DNA of 64,000 nucleotides from an uncultured Lachnospiraceae bacterium (GTDB taxonomy: Bacteria > Bacillota > Clostridia > Lachnospirales > Lachnospiraceae), in NCBI GenBank assembly GCA_900317915.1, contig ONIO01000001.1, positions 124,001 to 188,000 of the forward strand, read 5' to 3'. A program made the translations under genes and the position numbers. The notes below the pieces were generated by a model that made no database searches, had not been told where the DNA came from, and worked only from the letters and a program-made list of their open reading frames with translations. Below are positions 33,595 to 42,486 of the stretch, piece by piece; the first letter of the stretch is position 1; the number at the start of each line of letters is the position of its first letter.

Positions 33595-35691
33595 ATGGTA
33601 AAGACATTCGAAATGGAACTGGCAGGACGTCCACTGAAGGTTGAAGTGGGTAAGGTTGCAAAGCAGGCTAATGGAGCTGTATTTATTCAGTATGGTGAGA
33701 CCACACTTTTATGTACCGCAACTGCATCAGATTCACCTAGAGAAGGTATTGATTTCTTCCCTCTTTCTGTAGAGTTCGAGGAGAAGTTCTATTCTGTAGG
33801 TAAGTTCCCTGGTGGATTTAAGAAGAGAGAAGGTAAGGCATCAGATAACTCTGTATTAACAGCACGTGTTATCGACCGTCCTATGCGTCCTCTGTTCCCT
33901 AAGGATTTCAGAAATGACGTTACACTGAACAACATGGTTATGTCTGTTGATCCAAAATGTCGTCCAGAAATCGTAGCTATGATCGGTACTGCAATGGCTA
34001 CATCAATTTCTGATATTCCTTTTGATGGACCATGTGCCATGACCCAGGTTGGAATGATTGATGGAGAGTTCATTATCAATCCATCCCAGAAGGAGTGGGA
34101 TAATGGAGACCTTGAGCTTACTGTTGCATCTACTCGTGATAAGGTTATCATGATCGAGGCTGGTGCTAATCTGATTTCTGATGAGAAGATGATTGAGGCA
34201 ATCTATAAGGCTCATGAAGTTAACCAGACAATCATCGCTCTGATTGATGAAATGGTTGCTACAGTAGGTAAGAAGAAGTTCACATACGCAAGCTGTGCAA
34301 TTCCTGCTGAGATGTTCGAAGAGATGAAGAAGATTGTTCCTCCAGCTGAAATGGAAGAGGCAGTTTTCACAGATGAGAAGGAAGTTCGTGAGGCTAACGT
34401 TAAAAAGGTTACGGAGCGAATTGTTGAAGCTTTTGCTGAGAAGGAAGAGTGGTTACCACTTGTTGGCGAAGCTGTATATCAGTATGAGAAGAAGACTGTA
34501 CGTAAGATGATCTTAAAGGATCATAAGCGTCCAGATGGCCGTGCAATCGATCAGATTCGTCCCCTGTCTGCAGAGATTGATTTAATTCCTCGTGTACATG
34601 GCTCTGCTATGTTTACTCGTGGACAGACTCAGATCTGCGATGTTGTAACTTTAGCTCCCCTGTCTGAGGTTCAGAAGATTGATGGATTAGATCCGAACAT
34701 CACTGAGAAGAGATATATTCACCAGTATAATTTCCCATCCTACTCTGTAGGTGAGACCAAGCCTTCTAGAGGACCAGGACGTCGTGAGATCGGTCACGGT
34801 GCACTTGCTGAGAGAGCACTGCTTCCAGTACTTCCTAGCGTTGAGGATTTCCCTTACGCAATCCGTGCTGTATCCGAGACATTTGAGTCTAACGGCTCTA
34901 CATCTATGGCATCTACATGTGCATCTTGCATGTCTCTTATGTCTGCTGGTGTTCCACTGAAGGATATGGTTGCTGGTATTTCTTGTGGTCTTGTAACTGG
35001 TGATACAGATGATGATTATCTGGTGCTTACCGATATCCAGGGTCTTGAGGACTTCTTCGGAGACATGGACTTTAAGGTAACTGGTACTCACGAGGGGATC
35101 TCTGCAATCCAGATGGATATTAAGATTCATGGTCTGACTCGTCCAATCGTTGAAGAGGCTATTCGTCGTGCACATGAGGCACGTAACTTTATCATGGATA
35201 CATGTATGAGCAAGGCAATTGCTGCACCTCGTACAGAACTTTCTAAGTATGCTCCTAAGATAGTTTCTATGATGATCGATCCTCAGAAGATTGGCGATGT
35301 TGTTGGTCAGAGAGGTAAGACCATTAATGAGATTATCGATCGTACTGGTGTTAAGATTGATATCACAGATGACGGCCGCGTAGATCTGTGTGGCAATGAT
35401 TCTGATGCTATTAACGAAGCAAAGAAGATGATTGAAATCATTACAACAGATTACTTCAAGGGGCAGATCCTTTCTGGTAAGGTTGTAAATATTAAAGAGT
35501 TTGGTGCATTCGTAGAATTCGCTCCTGGCAAAGAAGGAATGGTTCACATTTCTAAGATTGCTGCTCAGCGTATCGATCATGTTGAAGATGTACTTACCCT
35601 TGGCGATGTGGTTAAGGTAATCTGCCTTGGCAAGGATAAGATGGGTCGTATGTCCTTCAGCATTAAGGATGTTCCAGCTGAGGAAAAATAA
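33595..35691 (+). CDS. pnp: Polynucleotide phosphorylase
   Basis: Trimeric 3'-5' phosphorolytic exoribonuclease of RNA decay. It has 698 residues from the ATG at 33595 (AGGAG seven bases before). Two RNase PH cores are visible, the first opening with FEMELAGRPLKVEVGKVAKQ (split) and carrying FPGGFKKREGKASD, the second with RVHGSAMFTRGQTQ and GPGRREIGHGALAERAL, including catalytic residues. A KH domain (IGDVVGQRGKTINEIIDRTG) and an S1 domain (FGAFVEFAPGKEGMVHISKI) follow at the C-terminus. Confidence 0.98.
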   Translation: MVKTFEMELAGRPLKVEVGKVAKQANGAVFIQYGETTLLCTATASDSPREGIDFFPLSVEFEEKFYSVGKFPGGFKKREGKASDNSVLTARVIDRPMRPLFPKDFRNDVTLNNMVMSVDPKCRPEIVAMIGTAMATSISDIPFDGPCAMTQVGMIDGEFIINPSQKEWDNGDLELTVASTRDKVIMIEAGANLISDEKMIEAIYKAHEVNQTIIALIDEMVATVGKKKFTYASCAIPAEMFEEMKKIVPPAEMEEAVFTDEKEVREANVKKVTERIVEAFAEKEEWLPLVGEAVYQYEKKTVRKMILKDHKRPDGRAIDQIRPLSAEIDLIPRVHGSAMFTRGQTQICDVVTLAPLSEVQKIDGLDPNITEKRYIHQYNFPSYSVGETKPSRGPGRREIGHGALAERALLPVLPSVEDFPYAIRAVSETFESNGSTSMASTCASCMSLMSAGVPLKDMVAGISCGLVTGDTDDDYLVLTDIQGLEDFFGDMDFKVTGTHEGISAIQMDIKIHGLTRPIVEEAIRRAHEARNFIMDTCMSKAIAAPRTELSKYAPKIVSMMIDPQKIGDVVGQRGKTINEIIDRTGVKIDITDDGRVDLCGNDSDAINEAKKMIEIITTDYFKGQILSGKVVNIKEFGAFVEFAPGKEGMVHISKIAAQRIDHVEDVLTLGDVVKVICLGKDKMGRMSFSIKDVPAEEK

Positions 35692-35736
35692 TTCCTCTGT
35701 AACAAATAGAATAAGAGTATAGAATATAAGGCAGTC

Positions 35737-36486
35737 ATGGAATTAAATGTGCATCTCGAGGCGTTTGAGGGACCTTTGGATCTCCTCTTACACTTAATTG
35801 ATAAGAATAAAGTAAATATTTATGATATTCCTATTGCAGAGATCACAGAACAATATCTCGATTATATCAATCAGATGCGTGAAGCGAATCTGGATATAAT
35901 GAGTGAGTTTTTAGTCATGGCTGCTACTCTTTTGGATATCAAGTCTAGACTTCTTCTTCCTAAGGAAAAGAATGAAGAGGGGCAGGAGATTGACCCTCGT
36001 ACAGAATTGGTGTCTCAGCTTTTAGAGTATAAGATGTTCCGTTATATCTCAGAAGAACTAGCTGATATGCAGGATCATGCGGACCAGGTCTACTTTCGAG
36101 AGAAGGATATCCCCAAGGAGGTTCGTGCATACGAAGAACCTGTTGATTTGGATGAATTAACAGGGGATTTGACTTTGTCAGATCTAGGTAGAATCTTTGA
36201 ATCCGTCTTGAAGAGGAAAGAGGGAAGAGTAGATCCTATTCGTGCATCCTTCGGTACCATTACCAAGGAGGAGGTCTCTTTGGATGATAAGATTGTAGAA
36301 GTCTCTTCTTATGCCAAGAAGCATAAGAAGTTTTCCTTCCGCCAATTGCTGAATAGCCAGTCTTCCAAGATGCAGGTGATTGTGACTTTCCTTTCGATTT
36401 TAGAATTAATGAAAACAGGAGAGATCACTACCGTTCAAGAAAAGGCATTTGACGATATTCTGATTACCTCGAAAACAGCAGCCTAG
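35737..36486 (+). CDS. scpA: Segregation and condensation protein A
   Basis: Kleisin subunit of the SMC-ScpAB condensin complex. It has 249 residues. The N-terminal signature VHLEAFEGPLDLLLHLIDKN and YLDYINQMREANLDIMSEFLVMA are typical, and the C-terminal winged-helix segment (VIVTFLSILELMKTGEITTV) binds the SMC head. The start has no strong ribosome site; GGCAG is the nearest purine-rich stretch. scpB follows after 13 bases. Confidence 0.96.
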   Translation: MELNVHLEAFEGPLDLLLHLIDKNKVNIYDIPIAEITEQYLDYINQMREANLDIMSEFLVMAATLLDIKSRLLLPKEKNEEGQEIDPRTELVSQLLEYKMFRYISEELADMQDHADQVYFREKDIPKEVRAYEEPVDLDELTGDLTLSDLGRIFESVLKRKEGRVDPIRASFGTITKEEVSLDDKIVEVSSYAKKHKKFSFRQLLNSQSSKMQVIVTFLSILELMKTGEITTVQEKAFDDILITSKTAA

Positions 36487-36499
36487 GAGTTATTTGTAC

Positions 36500-37090
36500 A
36501 TGGAAAATCAAAATATAATCTCTGGAATTGAGGGCATTCTATTTGCCATGGGAGATGCGGTTACAGTCGCAGAATTATCCAAGGCCTTAGATCTACCTGC
36601 AGAGGAATGTAAGGCTATGGTGGAGTCTCTGGCACAGCAATACAAGGAAGAGAATCGGGGAATTCAGATCATTAAGATCAATGATGGTTATCAGATGTGT
36701 ACCTCTAAGGAAGTATACGAGTATTTGATTAAACTGGCGAAGCAGCCTAAGAAGTATGTATTAACGGAGGTCTTACTTGAGACTCTGTCTATTGTTGCTT
36801 ATAAGCAACCAGTTACGAAGGCAGAGATTGAGAAGATTCGAGGTGTGTCTAGTGATCATGCAGTGAATCGTCTTGTTGAATTTGGGCTTGTTCAAGAATT
36901 GGGTCGTTTGGATGCCCCAGGTCGCCCAATGCTATTTGGTACAACCGATGACTTCCTAAGAGCATTCGGTATTTCCAGTGTAGAGGAATTGCCTGTATTA
37001 AATGCGACTCAGTTAGAAGAGTTCAAGATGGAAGCGGAAGAAGAGGCGGAAGAGAGCCTCTTTAATGCGAATCCAATGGACAATGAGTAA
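36500..37090 (+). CDS. scpB: Segregation and condensation protein B
   Basis: Winged-helix dimer that binds ScpA in condensin. It has 196 residues from the ATG at 36500, with AGGAG at 36485-36489. Two winged-helix domains are visible: IISGIEGILFAMGDAVTVAE at the start and VLTEVLLETLSIVAYKQPVT followed by EIEKIRGVSSDHAVNRLVE. An acidic tail closes the protein. A terminator follows, ending the scpAB unit. Confidence 0.95.
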   Translation: MENQNIISGIEGILFAMGDAVTVAELSKALDLPAEECKAMVESLAQQYKEENRGIQIIKINDGYQMCTSKEVYEYLIKLAKQPKKYVLTEVLLETLSIVAYKQPVTKAEIEKIRGVSSDHAVNRLVEFGLVQELGRLDAPGRPMLFGTTDDFLRAFGISSVEELPVLNATQLEEFKMEAEEEAEESLFNANPMDNE

Positions 37091-37113
37091 TAGGTTCTAT
37101 TAAAAATTTTAAA

Positions 37114-37150
37114 AATACCACTTCGGCCGAAAACCGAGGTGGTATTTTTT
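37114..37150 (+). terminator. Intrinsic terminator after scpB
   Basis: AATACCACTTCGG (37114-37126) pairs with CCGAGGTGGTATT (37134-37146, one G-U), followed by TTTT. Loop is CCGAAAA. Confidence 0.88.
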
Positions 37151-37202
37151 ACGAAAAACCAAGGGAAATACAGATCTTTTTTAGATATTATCTATAGGAA
37201 AA

Positions 37203-37240
37203 AACATCAAAATTGTTATAAATTTAACAGTTTTGATGTT
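37203..37240. promoter_or_regulatory. Long inverted repeat upstream of the decarboxylase operon
   Basis: Fifteen-base arms AACATCAAAATTGTT (37203-37217) and AACAGTTTTGATGTT (37226-37240) differ at one position and are separated by eight bases. The right arm touches the putative -35 box. Symmetry, AT-richness and position suit a repressor operator; an mRNA hairpin followed by GTTTTG is the alternative. Confidence 0.5.
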
Positions 37241-37267
37241 GTTTTGTCAATCATGTTGCATTAAAAT
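37239..37267 (+). promoter_or_regulatory. Possible promoter of the decarboxylase operon
   Basis: TTGTTT at 37239-37244, a 17-base spacer and TAAAAT at 37262-37267. The -35 box overlaps the end of the inverted repeat. Moderate match only. Confidence 0.4.
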
Positions 37268-37312
37268 GAAAACCGTATGAAATTTTTATGATTTTTATGG
37301 AGGAATAGCAGC

Positions 37313-38701
37313 ATGAGTGAACGTAAGAACAGTCTTGCAGCTCAGAGAATCCAGCGTGTCCTTGACGACAATAGTTTTGTCGAATTGGGCGCAGGTATTA
37401 CAGCTCGTAATACGGACTTCAATCTGAGTCAAGAGAATACACCCTCTGATGGTGTAATTACAGGTCATGGTCTTATTGATGGAAATCTTGTTTTCATCTA
37501 TAGCCAGGATAATTCTGTACTTGGTGGTACCATCGGAGAGATGCATGCAAGAAAAATTGCGAATATTTATCGCATGGCAGTGAAGATGGGGGCTCCTGTC
37601 ATTGGTTTCCTGGATTGTGGCGGTGTCCGCTTACAGGAATCTTTTGATGCGCTAGAGAGCATCGGCTCCATATACCAGGAAGCAGTTAAGGCTTCTGGTG
37701 TAGTACCTGAAATTACTGTAGTTTGTGGTAAGTGTGGCGGCGGAATGTCTGTATTAACAGGCGTTAGTGATTTTGTATTTATGACAAATGAAGCAAAGCT
37801 TTTTGTTAATGCACCTGATACCATTCCTGGTAATAGTGTAGATGATTGTGATACAGCTTCTGCAAAGTTCCAGTATGAGAGCACTGGTTTAGTTGATGCC
37901 ATTGGTTCTGAGGATGAGATTGCAGATGCAGTTCGTGAATTAGTTACCATTTTACCTGGTTCTAATCTGGAAGATGGCAGATTCGATGAAGCAAATGATG
38001 ATTTGAATCGTGCATCTGAAATCGAAGGCAATGTTGAAGATGCTCTTTTTGTTGCCAAGGAGCTGTCGGATGATAAGTTCTTTGTTGAAACAAAGAAGGG
38101 CTATGCAACTGAAATGGTTACAGGCTTCATCAAATTAGATGGTCAGACAGTAGGTTTTCTTGGAAATCAGAAGACAAGCCTTACAGCAAAAGGATGCAGA
38201 AAAGCAGCTGATTTTGTTCGTTACTGTGACGCATATGAGATCCCGGTACTTACACTTACAAATGTTAAGGGGTATGAGGCTTCTGTACATGCAGAGAAGA
38301 CTCTTCCTAAGGCATTAGCTTCTTTCGTATTTGCTTTATCTGAAGCAAGTGTGCCTAAGATCAATCTGATTACTAAGAATGCATTTGGCACAGCTTATGT
38401 CCTTATGAATTCAAAGGCTACAGGTGCTGACCTTGTTCTGTCACTTCCTGATGCTGATATGGGCATTATGGATGCAAGCCTTGCAGCAAAGTTGATGTAT
38501 GCAGGAGATGATAGTGCAGACTTAAATGAAGCTGCAAATCTCTTTGAGGAGAAGCAGTCTGGAATTAATAATGCACTTCGTCATGGTTATATTGATCGTG
38601 TTGTAAATCCAGCAGATGCTAGAAAGTACCTGATTGCAGGATTTGAAATGCTTTGCACGAAGCAGGTTGATGAGGCATTTAAAAAGCACGGCACAAAGTA
38701 A
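37313..38701 (+). CDS. Acyl-CoA carboxyltransferase-type (12S/MmdA-like) subunit
   Basis: A 462-residue crotonase-fold carboxyltransferase like MmdA, GcdA, PccB and the 12S subunit of transcarboxylase. Two halves are visible: the first with TPSDGVITGHGLIDGNLVFI, LGGTIGEMHARKI, GAPVIGFLDCGGVRLQE and GKCGGGMSV; the second with GFLGNQ, GCRKAADFVRYCDAYEIPVL and KNAFGTAYVLM. It is about 50 residues shorter than typical MmdA, mainly at the N-terminus. GGAGG precedes the ATG. First gene of a five-gene operon with a biotin carrier and the sodium pump beta subunit. Its acyl-CoA substrate cannot be read from sequence; methylmalonyl-CoA is only the default. Confidence 0.85.
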   Translation: MSERKNSLAAQRIQRVLDDNSFVELGAGITARNTDFNLSQENTPSDGVITGHGLIDGNLVFIYSQDNSVLGGTIGEMHARKIANIYRMAVKMGAPVIGFLDCGGVRLQESFDALESIGSIYQEAVKASGVVPEITVVCGKCGGGMSVLTGVSDFVFMTNEAKLFVNAPDTIPGNSVDDCDTASAKFQYESTGLVDAIGSEDEIADAVRELVTILPGSNLEDGRFDEANDDLNRASEIEGNVEDALFVAKELSDDKFFVETKKGYATEMVTGFIKLDGQTVGFLGNQKTSLTAKGCRKAADFVRYCDAYEIPVLTLTNVKGYEASVHAEKTLPKALASFVFALSEASVPKINLITKNAFGTAYVLMNSKATGADLVLSLPDADMGIMDASLAAKLMYAGDDSADLNEAANLFEEKQSGINNALRHGYIDRVVNPADARKYLIAGFEMLCTKQVDEAFKKHGTK

Positions 38702-38713
38702 GCGAGGTTCTTT

Positions 38714-39475
38714 ATGAAGATTAAGAAAAGATTAATGCTTTTCGCTTGCGCATGTGTAATGATGTTCTCTTTCGTAGGATGTGGAGCTGACTTAAATAAC
38801 CAGACTACAATCTATGGAATTGATAAGGATTATATCCAGCAGGATATGCAGGCCTCTGTTCAGGCACTGAGCGGTGTTTCTAAGGCTGCTGCAGAAGCAC
38901 AAGCGAAAAAGTATAAAGAGTCATCTATGCTGCAGACTGGAGAAGAGAAAACTCAATCTGTTATGTTTCAGAGTACATTTGAAAACTGGGCAGATAATGT
39001 AGAGACTCTTGGTAAGTTTGAAGACTTTGGTGATTTCAAAGTTGAGAAGGCAGGTAAGACAGTCACCTGCACACAGCAAGTTGAATTCTCAAAACGTAGT
39101 GGTCAGATGGTATACAGCTATACAGTAATCGGTGACCGTATGAAGCTGAAAGCTATGAATGTTAATGTAAACTATACCCTTGGTGAAACCATGGGTAAGG
39201 CTGCATTGAATGTTCTTATGGGTATGGCAGTTGTATTTTCGATTCTGATTCTGATTTCCCTGATTATTTATGCCTTCAATATTATTCCTTATCTACAGAA
39301 GAAGTTTTCTGGAGAGGATACTAAGGAAGTTAAGAAAGCAGTTGAAACTCAGGATACTGTAGAAGAGTTGGTGGATGATACAGAACTGATTGCAGTTATT
39401 GCAGCAGCAATTGCAGCATCTACTGGCGCAAGCACGGATGACTTTGTTGTTCGCTCTATTAAGAGAAGATATTAA
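38714..39475 (+). CDS. OadG-like pump subunit with lipoprotein N-terminus
   Basis: A 253-residue protein. Residues 1-22 form a lipoprotein signal ending in FVGC (Cys23). A globular segment (about 24-155) that I do not recognise should lie outside the cell. One membrane helix follows (about 165-189, LMGMAVVFSILILISLIIYAF split) and a cytosolic tail ending in AAAIAASTGASTDDFVVRSI, typical of OadG/MmdD small subunits, which hold the decarboxylase to the membrane pump. The fused lipoprotein part is unlike the short (about 80-120 residue) classical OadG. It lies 12 bases after the carboxyltransferase gene. Confidence 0.8.
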   Translation: MKIKKRLMLFACACVMMFSFVGCGADLNNQTTIYGIDKDYIQQDMQASVQALSGVSKAAAEAQAKKYKESSMLQTGEEKTQSVMFQSTFENWADNVETLGKFEDFGDFKVEKAGKTVTCTQQVEFSKRSGQMVYSYTVIGDRMKLKAMNVNVNYTLGETMGKAALNVLMGMAVVFSILILISLIIYAFNIIPYLQKKFSGEDTKEVKKAVETQDTVEELVDDTELIAVIAAAIAASTGASTDDFVVRSIKRRY

Positions 39476-39491
39476 TTTGGAGGTAATATAA

Positions 39492-39848
39492 ATGAAAAGC
39501 TATACAATTACTGTAAATGGTACAGCATATGATGTAACTGTAGAAGAGACTGGAAGCGCAGCAAGCGCTCCTGTAGCAGCTACCCCTGCTAAGAAGGCGC
39601 CTGTCAAGAAGGCAGCTTCTGGCGCAGCAGGTTCTGTAAAGATTGAAGCTGGTGCATCTGGTAAGGTATTTAAGATTAATGCTAAGCCTGGCGATGTTGT
39701 AAAGCCTGGTGATGCAATTGTCACTCTTGAAGTTATGAAGATGGAAACACCTGTTGTAGCTCCTAAGGCTGGAACAGTTGCAAGTATTGAAGTTTCCGAG
39801 GGTCAGATGGTAGAGGCTGGAAATCTTCTTGCTACAATGAACGAGTAA
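39492..39848 (+). CDS. Biotin carboxyl carrier protein (decarboxylase gamma/1.3S type)
   Basis: A 118-residue biotin carrier. The N-terminus (MKSYTITVNGTAYDVTVEE) is followed by an Ala/Pro/Lys-rich flexible linker (about 27-48), then the biotinyl domain with EVMKMETPV, whose central lysine should be biotinylated. It would shuttle carboxyl groups between the carboxyltransferases and the OadB pump. The ATG follows TTTGGAGG. It is the only biotin domain in the operon, as both carboxyltransferase subunits lack one. Confidence 0.94.
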   Translation: MKSYTITVNGTAYDVTVEETGSAASAPVAATPAKKAPVKKAASGAAGSVKIEAGASGKVFKINAKPGDVVKPGDAIVTLEVMKMETPVVAPKAGTVASIEVSEGQMVEAGNLLATMNE

Positions 39849-39873
39849 TCTGATTAATTCAGGAGGAATTTAC

Positions 39874-41022
39874 ATGAGTTACGTTGCTAATACGTTAGGT
39901 AACCTTCTCCATCAGACTGCGTTTGCTAACCTTACATTGGGCAATTTCCTTATGATCGCCATTGCAGGTGTCTTCCTGTATCTGGCTATTGCAAAAGATT
40001 TTGAACCTTTACTTTTGGTTCCAATCGCATTTGGTATGTTACTGGTTAATATTTATCCGGATATCATTGCATCTCCGGCAGAAACCTCTAACGGAGTAGG
40101 TGGTCTACTTTATTATTTCTATCAGTTGGATGAATGGTCTATTCTTCCTTCCCTTATTTTCATGGGTGTTGGTGCAATGACCGACTTCAGTCCACTGATT
40201 GCAAATCCAATTTCTTTCCTTATGGGTGCTGGCGCTCAGTTCGGTATCTATATGGCCTACTTAATGGCAATCCTGATGGGATTCAATGATGAGGCTGCTG
40301 CTGCAATTTCTATTATTGGTGGAGCAGATGGCCCTACATCTATTTTCTTAGCAGGTAAGTTGGGACAGAGTGCTCTTATGGGACCTATTGCTGTAGCAGC
40401 ATATTCCTATATGTCACTGGTGCCAATTATTCAGCCACCTATTATGAAACTGTTAACTACTGAGAAGACAAGAAAGATCCACATGGCTCAGTTACGTCCA
40501 GTCTCAAAGCTTGAGAAGATTCTCTTCCCGATCGTTGTTACAGTAGTCGTATGTTTGATCTTGCCTACAACAGCTCCACTGGTTGGTATGCTGATGCTGG
40601 GTAACCTCTTCAAGGAATGTGGAGTTGTACGTCAGTTAACTGAGACTGCAAGTAACGCAATGATGTATATCGTTGTTATCTTACTTGGTACATCTGTTGG
40701 TGCATCTACATCTGCAGAAGCATTCTTAAATGTTTCTACACTGAAAATTGTTGCCCTTGGTTTGATTGCATTCATGGTTGCGACTGCGGCAGGATTGATT
40801 CTGGGTAACCTTCTATGCTTAGTTACAAAGGGTAAGATTAATCCACTGATTGGTTCCGCTGGTGTATCTGCGGTTCCTATGAGTGCCCGTGTATCTCAGA
40901 AGGTAGGTGCTGAGGCAGATCCTACAAACTTCCTTCTGATGCATGCTATGGGACCGAATGTAGCTGGTGTTATCGGAACGGCTGTTGCAGCTGGTGTATT
41001 TATGGCTATCTTCGGGGTATAA
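39874..41022 (+). CDS. oadB: Sodium-translocating decarboxylase subunit beta (OadB family)
   Basis: Integral membrane subunit that decarboxylates carboxybiotin and exports sodium ions. It has 382 residues with about nine or more hydrophobic segments. Conserved OadB/MmdB/GcdB features include FLYLAIAKDFEPLLLVPIAFG, LLVNIYPD, GAMTDFSPLIANP, IIGGADGPTSIFLAGKL (with the key aspartate) and NPLIGSAGVSAVPMSARV. AGGAGG lies before the ATG. The family is shared by oxaloacetate, methylmalonyl-CoA and glutaconyl-CoA pumps, so the symbol does not fix the substrate. Confidence 0.94.
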   Translation: MSYVANTLGNLLHQTAFANLTLGNFLMIAIAGVFLYLAIAKDFEPLLLVPIAFGMLLVNIYPDIIASPAETSNGVGGLLYYFYQLDEWSILPSLIFMGVGAMTDFSPLIANPISFLMGAGAQFGIYMAYLMAILMGFNDEAAAAISIIGGADGPTSIFLAGKLGQSALMGPIAVAAYSYMSLVPIIQPPIMKLLTTEKTRKIHMAQLRPVSKLEKILFPIVVTVVVCLILPTTAPLVGMLMLGNLFKECGVVRQLTETASNAMMYIVVILLGTSVGASTSAEAFLNVSTLKIVALGLIAFMVATAAGLILGNLLCLVTKGKINPLIGSAGVSAVPMSARVSQKVGAEADPTNFLLMHAMGPNVAGVIGTAVAAGVFMAIFGV

Positions 41023-41043
41023 AAAGAGAAGGAGAATGTGAAA

Positions 41044-42456
41044 ATGGCAGATAAGAAACCATTAAAAATTACAGAAACTGTCCTTCGTGATGCACATCAG
41101 TCTCTGATGGCAACTCGTATGACGACAGAAGAGATGCTTCCAATCATTCCAACAATGGATAAGATTGGTTATAACGCTGTTGAGTGCTGGGGTGGTGCTA
41201 CATTTGATGCTTGCCTTCGTTTCCTGCATGAGGATCCATGGGAGAGACTGAGAGCTCTTCGTGATGGATTCAAGAATACAAAGCTCCAGATGCTTTTCCG
41301 TGGACAGAATATCTTAGGCTATAAGCCTTACGCAGATGATGTTGTTGAGTATTTCGTTCAGAAGTCTATTGCAAATGGTATTGATATCATTCGTATCTTT
41401 GACTGCTTAAATGATCTTCGTAACTTAGAGACAGCTGTGAAGGCATCTAAGAAGGAAGGTGGACATGCTCAGGTTGCTCTTTCCTATACTTTAGGAGATG
41501 CATATACACTTGATTATTGGATGGAGAAGGCTAAGGCAATCGAAGAGATGGGTGCTGATTCTATCTGTATCAAGGATATGTCTGGCCTTCTTGTACCAGA
41601 AGCATCTAAGGAACTGTTTACAGCACTTCGTTCTGCTACAAGCCTTCCACTTGAGCTTCATAATCATTACACATCTGGTGTAGCATCTATGACTGCTATG
41701 AAGGCTGTAGAGGCTGGATGCGATATCATTGATACTGCAATTTCTCCATTTGCTATGGGAACCAGCCAGCCAGCAACTGAGGTCATGGTTGAGGCATTCA
41801 AGGGTACTGAATTCGACACTGGTCTGGATCAGAAGTTACTGTCTGAGGTTGCAGATTACTTTGCTCCAATTCGTCAGAAGTATATCGACAATGGTCGTAT
41901 CTCTACAAAGGTTCTGGGAGTTAATATTAAGACTCTCCTTTACCAGGTACCAGGTGGCATGCTTTCTAACCTGATCTCCCAGTTAAAGGAGCAGGGCAAG
42001 GAAGATAAGCTTCGTGAAGTACTTGAGGAAGTTCCAAGAGTTCGTAAGGACTTAGGTGAGCCTCCATTGGTTACACCTTCTTCCCAGATTGTAGGTACAC
42101 AGGCTGTATTTAACGTTCTTATGGGCGAGAGATATAAGGTTGTTACTGATCAGACCAAGGATCTACTTCTTGGCAAGTACGGATCAACTGTTAAGCCTTT
42201 CAATCCAGAGGTTGTTGAGAAGGCTCTTGGCGATCGTAAGTCTGAGGCAATTACTTGCAGACCAGCTGATCTCTTAGATCCTCAGCTTCCAGAGATGGAG
42301 AAGGCAGTGGCACCTTGGAAGAAGCAGGACGAGGATGTATTATCCTATGCATTGTTCCCTCAGGTAGCTACTGAGTTCTTTAAGTATCGTGATGCTCAGG
42401 AAACTGGCGTTGATGCAAAAGCTGCTGATGTAGCAAATAAGGCCTATCCTGTTTAA
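41044..42456 (+). CDS. oadA: Oxaloacetate decarboxylase alpha/5S-type carboxyltransferase
   Basis: A 470-residue TIM-barrel carboxyltransferase like OadA, pyruvate carboxylase subunit B and the transcarboxylase 5S subunit. The start is the ATG at 41044, nine bases after AAGGAG; the GTG at 41038 is too close. Metal and substrate motifs are intact: ITETVLRDAHQSLMATRM, MLFRGQN, IKDMSGLL (carbamylated lysine) and LELHNHYTSG (two histidine ligands). The C-terminal conserved domain is present but the usual attached biotin domain is missing, so it must use the separate carrier. A terminator closes the operon. Confidence 0.92.
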   Translation: MADKKPLKITETVLRDAHQSLMATRMTTEEMLPIIPTMDKIGYNAVECWGGATFDACLRFLHEDPWERLRALRDGFKNTKLQMLFRGQNILGYKPYADDVVEYFVQKSIANGIDIIRIFDCLNDLRNLETAVKASKKEGGHAQVALSYTLGDAYTLDYWMEKAKAIEEMGADSICIKDMSGLLVPEASKELFTALRSATSLPLELHNHYTSGVASMTAMKAVEAGCDIIDTAISPFAMGTSQPATEVMVEAFKGTEFDTGLDQKLLSEVADYFAPIRQKYIDNGRISTKVLGVNIKTLLYQVPGGMLSNLISQLKEQGKEDKLREVLEEVPRVRKDLGEPPLVTPSSQIVGTQAVFNVLMGERYKVVTDQTKDLLLGKYGSTVKPFNPEVVEKALGDRKSEAITCRPADLLDPQLPEMEKAVAPWKKQDEDVLSYALFPQVATEFFKYRDAQETGVDAKAADVANKAYPV

Positions 42457-42486
42457 TTACAAATAGGTTTACATTTCAAAAATATG

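Noticed and set aside
34687..35580. Long minus-strand open frame opposite pnp
   Set aside because: Antisense shadow of a highly biased gene; many Cys/His/Thr residues and no recognisable domain.
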